A stretch of 5,177 nucleotides of DNA from DASTCC01 sp035711465. Lineage in GTDB: Bacteria; Acidobacteriota; Vicinamibacteria; Vicinamibacterales; SCN-69-37. The position numbers and the translations under genes were made by a program. The notes under the pieces were generated by a model. It ran no database searches. It saw nothing but the letters and a program-made list of their open reading frames with translations, and was not told the DNA's origin. Every line of letters begins with the position of its first letter. Positions within the stretch are counted from its first letter, which is position 1. Below, in pieces: positions 1-5,177 of this stretch. Location of the stretch: the NCBI GenBank assembly GCA_035711465.1, contig DASTCC010000369.1, forward strand, positions 1 through 5,177. Reading direction: 5' to 3'.

Positions 1-1178
1 TCCTCGAGTCGCCCGATCACCTGACCGACGAGATTGTTGGGGGTCGAGGCCCCCGCCGTCAGGCCGATGACGAGCGGGCCCGACGCCGGCAGCCAGCCGG
101 TCGTGACGGTCTCGCCGACCGCCGACGTCGAGGGTTGCCCGATCGGCCGGTGCCGGATCCTCTCGGCCGACTCCAGGCAGCCTGGCTCGGCGATGTGATA
201 GGTGACCACCCGCTCGGCGCAGATTCTCGCCAGATTGCAGGTATTCGAGCTGTTGTAGCCGCCAATCACCACCATCAGGTCCAGCCGGTGCTCGTCGAGC
301 AGCCCGACGACGGCATCCTGCCGTTCCTGGGTGGCGCTGCAGATGGTGTCGAAGGCCCGGAACCGGGTCGCGAGCTCGGCCTCGCCATGCCGCGCGGCCA
401 TCGCGGCGCGGAGCATCTCGCCGATTTCCAGCGATTCGCTCATCAGCATCGTCGTCTGGTTGGCACAGCCGATTCGCTCGAGATGCGTGACTGGATCGAA
501 GCCCGGCGACACCGCGTCGCCGAAATGGGCGATGAACGCGGCCGGGTCGCCGCCCCGCTCGATGAACCGGCACACGAATGCAGCTTCGTCCTGGTCGCGG
601 ACGATGACGTAGTGCCCGTTGGGGTACTGGGTCGCCTGGGACGCCGTTGCCCGGGTTTCTTCGTGGTGGACCTTGCCGTGGATGATCGACGTGAAGCCGT
701 CCTGGGCGAAGCGCCGGACGTTCTTCCAGACGTTCAGCACGGAGCCGCAGGTCGTGTCGACCAGCGTGCAGCCCTGGTGCTGCAGCTCGAGCATGTCGGC
801 GATGGACACGCCGAACGCGGGAAGGATCACCACGTCATCGGCGGTCAGGTCGCTCCAGCGCTCGCCGGCGTCGCTGAGAAACCGGATGCCCTGACCGCGC
901 AACCGGTCGTTGACGTGAGGGTTGTGGATGATCTCGCCGGTCAGGAACACTCGGCGCTCGGGAAAACGCTTGCGGGTCTGGTAGGCGTAGTCAACGGCGC
1001 GGTCGACGCCGTAGCAGAAGCCGAACTCGCGGGCGAGGTGAATGGTGAGACGCCCGGATGTATGCGTGAAATCGTTGGCGCGAACCGCATCGACGACCTG
1101 ACTGTCGTAGGCCGCGGCGAGCTCACCGGCGACCGCGTCCTTGAGGTCGAGGCCCTTGCGGAAGATCAACTGCGCCAT
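1..1178 (-). CDS. ispH: 4-hydroxy-3-methylbut-2-enyl diphosphate reductase (IspH/LytB), long type, C-terminus cut by window edge
   Basis: Last enzyme of the MEP isoprenoid pathway: a cytoplasmic [4Fe-4S] enzyme that reduces HMBPP to IPP and DMAPP. Reading the minus strand from ATG at 1178 gives 392 open codons to the window edge. The three cluster-binding cysteines are visible: C55 in GFCYGVDRAV, C144 in DTTCGS and C280 in CSATQERQ. Substrate-pocket motifs are also present: EIIHNP (H86), HGKVHHEET (about 167-174), NQTTML (240-245), GYNSSNT (307-313) and TAGASTPNN (374-382). The roughly 50 residues before the first cysteine and the HHEET and TQERQ wording match the ~400-residue plant/cyanobacterial form rather than the ~315-residue E. 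coli form. Probably only 10-25 residues are missing. No upstream in-frame start exists before a poor stretch, and no good Shine-Dalgarno is seen; a GGAG lies 18 bases away, which is too far. It follows the anti-sigma gene by 73 bases on the same strand. Confidence 0.96.
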   Translation of the reverse strand, partial: MAQLIFRKGLDLKDAVAGELAAAYDSQVVDAVRANDFTHTSGRLTIHLAREFGFCYGVDRAVDYAYQTRKRFPERRVFLTGEIIHNPHVNDRLRGQGIRFLSDAGERWSDLTADDVVILPAFGVSIADMLELQHQGCTLVDTTCGSVLNVWKNVRRFAQDGFTSIIHGKVHHEETRATASQATQYPNGHYVIVRDQDEAAFVCRFIERGGDPAAFIAHFGDAVSPGFDPVTHLERIGCANQTTMLMSESLEIGEMLRAAMAARHGEAELATRFRAFDTICSATQERQDAVVGLLDEHRLDLMVVIGGYNSSNTCNLARICAERVVTYHIAEPGCLESAERIRHRPIGQPSTSAVGETVTTGWLPASGPLVIGLTAGASTPNNLVGQVIGRLE

Positions 1179-1251
1179 GAGAGTGCGACCGCACCGCTCC
1201 GGCGCGAAACCGGCGCATGGGCCATCCGGCTATTGTAGCCGGTTTGGGCCG
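1179..1251 (-). promoter_or_regulatory. ispH leader: candidate weak promoter and small RNA structures
   Basis: This 73-base gap separates the anti-sigma stop from the ispH ATG. On the minus strand it contains a perfect 7-bp inverted repeat, CCGGCTA-CAA-TAGCCGG (1226-1242). Its centre reads TACAAT (1232-1237), a five-of-six match to a sigma70 -10 box, but no convincing -35 lies 16-18 bases upstream. A direct repeat of GCGCCGG occurs at 1210-1216 and 1199-1205 with an 11-base period. A second dyad, GTGCG-GT-CGCAC (1183-1194), lies immediately before the start codon, where a ribosome site would be expected. The first hairpin lacks a following T-run, so it is not a classical terminator. Whether ispH has its own promoter or is read through from the sigma operon cannot be decided from sequence alone. 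Confidence 0.3.
1226..1242 (-). repeat. Perfect 7-bp inverted repeat between anti-sigma gene and ispH
   Basis: The arms are CCGGCTA and TAGCCGG around a 3-base loop. In RNA this is a short stable stem. No U-tract follows on either strand, so intrinsic termination is not supported. It could be an operator, an RNA stem in the ispH leader, or chance in GC-rich DNA. Confidence 0.55.
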
Positions 1252-1839
1252 TCAGCCGCCGATGTTCGAGGCGAGGAGCCGGGGCGTGATCTCGGACAAC
1301 CCTTCGAGCTCGGACACCGGCACGCGCTCGAGATCCTGACGGAGCAGGTCGTCGACGTCGAAGTTGGCGGGGACCGTGCGCGGCGCTGCCGGCGCCGGGT
1401 CGCTCTCCGCCACCGTCACCGGCGGCGCGACGGGGCCGCCGAGCCGAGCGGTCATCTGGCCGCCGATGGCGCCGAGCACGACGCCCGCGGCGAGCGCGAC
1501 GCCGACCCAGCCGGGCGCGACGCGGCGTCCGCCGGACTGCTGGCTCGATCGGGCCATGCCCGGGAACGTCAGGACGCGGGCCGCGGGCTGTTCGAGCTGC
1601 TCGAGCCGCCGCATGATCTGCGCCTGCTGGGACTGGAGCACCTCGGGCGGGAACGCGGCGTCGGCCGCCTCGAGCCCGATGGCACGCACGTCGTCGAGCC
1701 AGCGCCCGAGCTCGACCGCGCGGTCGGCGCACAGATCGCAGCGGTCGAGGTGGACCGGCCGATCGCCGGTCATCAGCGCCTCGACGAGCGCCTGTTCGGA
1801 AAGATGTCCCTGTCGAAACACCGCATCAGCGAGCCGCAC
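1252..1839 (-). CDS. ZAS-motif transmembrane anti-sigma factor
   Basis: Likely binds and silences the sigma factor encoded just upstream, releasing it on an envelope or redox signal. The chosen start is GTG at 1839 because a strong Shine-Dalgarno GGGAGG (1847-1852) sits 7 bases before it; this gives 195 residues. A longer reading from 1929 adds 30 Cys/Arg-rich residues that overlap the sigma gene and lack support. The order is an N-terminal cytoplasmic sigma-binding part containing H30-x3-C34-x2-C37, the zinc-binding anti-sigma signature; a Gln/Leu-rich helix (about 66-84); one membrane segment (about 108-127, VAPGWVGVALAAGVVLGAIG); a Pro/Ala-rich linker (about 136-157); and a short acidic C-terminal tail (about 160-195) presumably outside the membrane. 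It overlaps the sigma gene by 14 bases, implying coupled translation. The membrane tail is unlike any domain I can name. Family assignment rests on motif, topology and neighbour. Confidence 0.85.
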   Translation of the reverse strand: MRLADAVFRQGHLSEQALVEALMTGDRPVHLDRCDLCADRAVELGRWLDDVRAIGLEAADAAFPPEVLQSQQAQIMRRLEQLEQPAARVLTFPGMARSSQQSGGRRVAPGWVGVALAAGVVLGAIGGQMTARLGGPVAPPVTVAESDPAPAAPRTVPANFDVDDLLRQDLERVPVSELEGLSEITPRLLASNIGG

Positions 1840-2503
1840 GGTTCGACCTCCCTCGTGCCTGGTTGCGCTGCGTCGCGCTCGGCGCGAGCAACGCCCGCAA
1901 TCGCCGGATTGCCCTGAACAGGTGCACACGCACCGTCGACTCGTTGAGCCCGGTCATCAGGCTCACCTCACGAGACGAGCGGCCTTCGAAGTGGCTGAGC
2001 ATGAACACCAGCCGCTGCCGCTCGGGCAACTGAGCCAGCGCCGCGGTCAACTGCCGGCGCCGCTCTTCCGAAAGAACCTGATCCTCCGGGCTCGGCCCGC
2101 GCGCGGGCAGATACTCGGCGGGATCGCGCTCGACCCCGGAGGGATCGAGCGGCGGAGGTGCCATCCAGCGTTCACGCCGCCGCCGCGACTTCAGGCGGTC
2201 GAGGCATCCGTTGATCAGGATGCGCGTGAACCAGACCTCGAATGGCAGTTCCTCGCGAAACGTGCCGAGGTGCATGTACGCCTTCACGAAGGCGTCCTGC
2301 ACCGCTTCGTCGGCATCGGCCGCGTCGCGGAGATAGTGAAAGGCGATCCGCAGCGCGCGGCGCTGGTGTCGTGCGACCAGCTCCGCATACCGATCCCGGG
2401 CTGCGTCAACCCTCCCGGCGGCTTGCAGGGCCTTGACGTCGACGGCCACGCGAGCATCGGCTTCGCGGGCGGTGACGGGCGGGGGTGGCGTGGCTCCTGA
2501 CAT
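1826..2503 (-). CDS. ECF (RpoE-like) RNA polymerase sigma factor
   Basis: Directs RNA polymerase to a specific promoter set when released from its anti-sigma. ATG at 2503 gives 225 residues; it is preferred over TTG at 2518 because GGGA (2513-2516) is 9 bases upstream of the ATG and nothing resembling a ribosome site precedes the TTG. Region sigma2 spans about 38-108 and includes ADEAVQDAFVKAYMHLGTF (core-polymerase and -10 binding) and the WFTRILINGCLDRLKSRRRR helix. A linker of about 40 residues (109-148), rich in Pro and acidic residues, is long for the class. Sigma4 spans about 150-206, with LPERQRLVFML and the helix-turn-helix SSREVSLMTGLNESTVRVHL that would read the -35. The first ~37 residues form a Pro/Ala-rich extension. 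There are no sigma1 or sigma3 regions, as in ECF factors. Directly followed and overlapped by its probable anti-sigma. The ECF subgroup and regulon are not recognisable from sequence alone. Confidence 0.93.
   Translation of the reverse strand: MSGATPPPPVTAREADARVAVDVKALQAAGRVDAARDRYAELVARHQRRALRIAFHYLRDAADADEAVQDAFVKAYMHLGTFREELPFEVWFTRILINGCLDRLKSRRRRERWMAPPPLDPSGVERDPAEYLPARGPSPEDQVLSEERRRQLTAALAQLPERQRLVFMLSHFEGRSSREVSLMTGLNESTVRVHLFRAIRRLRALLAPSATQRNQARGRSNRAAR
1847..1852 (-). promoter_or_regulatory. Shine-Dalgarno for the anti-sigma gene
   Basis: GGGAGG (within GAGGGAGG) lies 7 bases before the GTG at 1839, inside the 3' end of the sigma gene. It decides the anti-sigma start and indicates that translation of the two proteins is coupled, the usual way to keep sigma and anti-sigma in balance. 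Confidence 0.75.
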
Positions 2504-2510
2504 CTGGATA
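2495..2510. repeat. Copy 1 of a 16-bp dyad repeat, over the sigma start codon
   Basis: The plus strand reads TCCTGACATCTGGATA, identical in 15 of 16 positions to the copy at 2614-2629. It has partial two-fold symmetry (TCC.GA..TC.GGA) and covers the sigma gene ATG (2501-2503). The two copies bracket the sigma promoter region. Possible operator pair; not a known site to me. Confidence 0.5.
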
Positions 2511-2539
2511 CGTCCCAACGGGGCTGCTGTTTACGGCCG

Positions 2540-2568
2540 ATTCTAACAGGGGACGGCAGTGCACGGGA
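2540..2568 (-). promoter_or_regulatory. Candidate sigma70-like promoter for the sigma/anti-sigma operon
   Basis: On the minus strand TAGAAT (2540-2545) is a five-of-six match to TATAAT and would start RNA about 30 bases before the sigma ATG. The -35 is poor: TCCCGT at 17 bases or TTCCCG at 18 bases spacing. The same TAGAAT hexamer forms the -10 of the pckA promoter. The weak -35, covered by a GTGCA/TGCAC dyad, would fit an activator-dependent or self-dependent promoter, but no recognised ECF GGAAC-type -35 is visible. Confidence 0.4.
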
Positions 2569-2574
2569 ATGCAC
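2559..2574. repeat. Inverted repeat GTGCA-N6-TGCAC over the sigma-gene -35 region
   Basis: Perfect 5-bp arms separated by 6 bases, 16 bp in all, lying where the -35 element of the candidate sigma promoter should be. Size and position suit a dimeric regulator's site, but 5-bp arms are short enough to occur by chance. Confidence 0.4.
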
Positions 2575-2602
2575 GCTTCGAGACAATCTTGAGACACCGC
2601 CC

Positions 2603-3544
2603 TCACCGGCCAATCCTGATATCTGGATAATACGCTCCGAGTATGGCCTCGAGCGTGTCGCCGCGGCGGGCGCGGGCCAGGGCGCCGACCTGGCAGAGGC
2701 CGACGCCGTGGCCGAATCCGGACCCGTCGAAGACGAACACGGCGCCGCGATTGGCGATCGCGAAGCGGGTGCTCTGGAGGCCGGGCGAGGCGAGCGATCG
2801 GTTGACGATCGTCCGGAAGATCTCGCCGGTGGTCGTGCGGGTCGTGCCGCGGTCGTCGGCGATCGTCAGGCGCGCCGCGCGGCCGCTCGCGTCCTGCGCG
2901 TCGATGCTGAGCGCGACGAGTTCGCCGGCCAGCTTCGTGCGCGGGTCGGCATTCAGTGCCGCGGCCAGATCGCGCCGTGCGATCGTGCGCTGCCAGGTCC
3001 GGTGACGCATCGCCGGGACTTCGTCGGCGATCGGGACGAGATAGGGCACGCGTCCGCCCCAGACGTCTTCGGCGGCCGCGGTCTCGCCGCCGCAGTCGGC
3101 GTGGTAGAGCGTTTCGGCGGGGCGTCCGCCGTAGAGCACCATGAGGCGGCGCGTCCGTTCGACTGCGGCGCGGGCCGCCGCGGAGAAGCGCGATCGGGAG
3201 ATTCGACCCGGGTCGTAGCGCTGGCAGTGTGTGGCGTCGCAGAGATCGAAGCCCTCGGCGCGATGCCGGCCGAGATGCGTTGCCGCGTAGGTGCGCGCGA
3301 GCACCGCATGGACCTCGAAGACGCGCGCGATCGTCGCGTCGGATTCGCCCACCGGCGAGATCTCCGCCAGGATCGACCCGAGCACGTACTCCTCGAGATC
3401 CACAGTCGCGCGCGTGCCGCCGGCGGACACGACGAGCGTGCCCGGCAGACGTACTCCGGGGGTGCCCGGGGTGCGAGCCGGTCCCGGCGCGCACGCCGCC
3501 GCGGCGGCGAGGAGGGCGATCGCGGCTGTACGGCGGACGGGCAT
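2603..3544 (-). CDS. SpoIID/LytB-domain protein, exported (probable peptidoglycan lytic transglycosylase)
   Basis: SpoIID cleaves peptidoglycan glycan strands that amidases have stripped of peptides; in non-sporulating bacteria its relatives are thought to remodel the wall. ATG at 3544 gives 313 residues and starts directly at an export signal: MPVRR, then a hydrophobic run (7-17), then C18, a weak lipobox (AAAC) that could make it a lipoprotein. The upstream reading to 3667 would add 41 unconvincing residues and run into the pckA promoter, so it is rejected. SpoIID motifs appear in order: EEYVLGSILAEI (51-62) with probable catalytic E61; EVHAVLARTYA (77-87); CDATHC (102-107), the zinc-binding C/H/C set; YHADCGGET (147-155); GEIFR (240-244); GSGFGHGVGLCQVGALA (274-290); and ILGAYYPDI (301-309). 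No SPOR or repeat domain is attached. The Shine-Dalgarno is weak (GAAG). It is divergent from pckA and 99 bases upstream of the sigma gene, with no terminator seen between them. Confidence 0.9.
   Translation of the reverse strand: MPVRRTAAIALLAAAAACAPGPARTPGTPGVRLPGTLVVSAGGTRATVDLEEYVLGSILAEISPVGESDATIARVFEVHAVLARTYAATHLGRHRAEGFDLCDATHCQRYDPGRISRSRFSAAARAAVERTRRLMVLYGGRPAETLYHADCGGETAAAEDVWGGRVPYLVPIADEVPAMRHRTWQRTIARRDLAAALNADPRTKLAGELVALSIDAQDASGRAARLTIADDRGTTRTTTGEIFRTIVNRSLASPGLQSTRFAIANRGAVFVFDGSGFGHGVGLCQVGALARARRGDTLEAILGAYYPDIRIGR
2614..2629. repeat. Copy 2 of the 16-bp dyad repeat, in the 3' end of the SpoIID gene
   Basis: The plus strand reads TCCTGATATCTGGATA. Taken one base to the left (2613-2628), it is a near-perfect palindrome, ATCC-t-GATATC-t-GGAT, with 14 of 16 positions symmetric. 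It sits inside the last codons of the SpoIID gene, 119 bp from copy 1. Confidence 0.5.
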
Positions 3545-3569
3545 TCGTGCTTCGATATCGGGCGACTCT

Positions 3570-3611
3570 GGCGCGGGCGTGAGGGTCGGATCGCGCCGGC
3601 TCGCCCGCGCC
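3570..3611. repeat. Perfect 10-bp inverted repeat in the divergent spoIID-pckA intergenic region
   Basis: GGCGCGGGCG (3570-3579) and CGCCCGCGCC (3602-3611) are exact reverse complements separated by 22 bases. The spacer itself can form a small inner stem (CGG 3587-3589 with CCG 3596-3598). It lies between the SpoIID start and the pckA promoter. It could form a stem in the SpoIID mRNA leader or be a regulator site. It has no T-run on either strand, so it is not an intrinsic terminator. All arm bases are G/C, which raises the odds of chance. Confidence 0.6.
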
Positions 3612-3622
3612 CTGACCCATCT

Positions 3623-3651
3623 TGGAGTGCCGGACCCCGCCGGGCTAGAAT
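3623..3651 (+). promoter_or_regulatory. Probable sigma70-type promoter of pckA
   Basis: TTGGAG (3623-3628) is the -35 candidate and TAGAAT (3646-3651) the -10 candidate, separated by exactly 17 bases. The -10 matches five of six consensus positions and the -35 three of six, including the key TTG. Transcription would begin near 3658, leaving a leader of about 25 bases that contains the ribosome site. Confidence 0.6.
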
Positions 3652-3672
3652 TGAGCGTTTGTCGCACGTATC

Positions 3673-3678
3673 AAGGAG
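3673..3678 (+). promoter_or_regulatory. Shine-Dalgarno of pckA
   Basis: AAGGAG ends 5 bases before the ATG at 3684. It is strong and fixes the start; no competing upstream start with a ribosome site is seen. Confidence 0.85.
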
Positions 3679-3683
3679 CATTC

Positions 3684-5177
<1,494 letters not shown>

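Noticed and set aside
135..1238. Plus-strand open frame of 367 codons opposite ispH
   Set aside because: Its protein is low-complexity, rich in Arg/Gly/Ala/Val with no motif, while the opposite strand encodes complete IspH motifs. Long antisense frames are expected in GC-rich codon usage.
1840..1929. Thirty-residue Cys/Arg-rich N-terminal extension of the anti-sigma protein
   Set aside because: It would overlap the sigma gene by about 100 bases, while a strong Shine-Dalgarno precedes GTG 1839, giving a normal ZAS protein.
1141..2500. Plus-strand frames (258 and 378 codons) across the sigma and anti-sigma genes
   Set aside because: No motifs, and composition typical of antisense frames; the minus strand encodes recognisable sigma2/sigma4 and ZAS motifs.
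2580..2596. GAGACA repeated at 2580-2585 and 2591-2596, 11 bases apart
   Set aside because: Six-base units are too short to support a call, and no partner element or family site is recognised.
2504..2602. Terminator between the SpoIID gene and the sigma gene
   Set aside because: No hairpin followed by a T-run is present on the minus strand in this gap.
2406..3620. Minus-strand 404-codon frame and plus-strand 329-codon frame (2708-3697) over the SpoIID gene
   Set aside because: Both are Arg-rich frames without motifs; the SpoIID frame carries all family signatures in order.
3545..3667. N-terminal extension of the SpoIID protein up to 3667
   Set aside because: It would place 41 Arg/Pro-rich residues before an export signal and overlap the pckA promoter; ATG 3544 starts right at the signal peptide.

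Overview
This is a GC-rich bacterial window with five protein-coding genes packed closely together. No RNA genes, insertion sequences or CRISPR arrays are visible, and no stretch over 300 bases lacks a gene. Four genes lie on the minus strand. In transcription order they are a SpoIID/LytB-domain cell-wall protein, an ECF-type RNA polymerase sigma factor, its zinc-motif membrane anti-sigma factor, and ispH (lytB), which leaves the window at the left edge. The fifth gene, pckA (ATP-type phosphoenolpyruvate carboxykinase), runs on the plus strand, is divergent from the SpoIID gene, and is cut by the right edge.

Organism: high GC, an IspH of the long plant/cyanobacterial type, a SpoIID-domain protein in a probably non-sporulating setting, and an ECF sigma/ZAS anti-sigma pair are all compatible with a Gram-negative such as Acidobacteriota (perhaps Vicinamibacteria). 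This is an impression from protein style and was not tested by any search.

Layout: ispH occupies 1-1178. A 73-base gap holding two small dyads and a direct repeat separates it from the anti-sigma gene (1252-1839). The anti-sigma gene overlaps the end of the sigma gene (1826-2503) by 14 bases and has a strong Shine-Dalgarno sequence inside the sigma gene, so the two are probably translationally coupled. A 99-base gap with a candidate promoter and dyads separates the sigma gene from the SpoIID gene (2603-3544). The 139-base divergent region before pckA (3684-end) contains a good sigma70-like promoter for pckA and a perfect 10-bp inverted repeat.

How the genes may work together: three themes touch the cell envelope. 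SpoIID-domain proteins cleave or remodel peptidoglycan glycan strands, the sigma/anti-sigma pair is a transmembrane signalling switch, and IspH makes the isoprenoid precursors needed for the undecaprenyl carrier lipid. A shared envelope-stress programme is possible but is inference from gene order only. PckA is ordinary central metabolism (gluconeogenesis/anaplerosis). I did not find a clearly new biological system. The most interesting non-coding signal is a near-identical 16-bp dyad element present twice, 119 bp apart, on either side of the sigma-factor promoter region.
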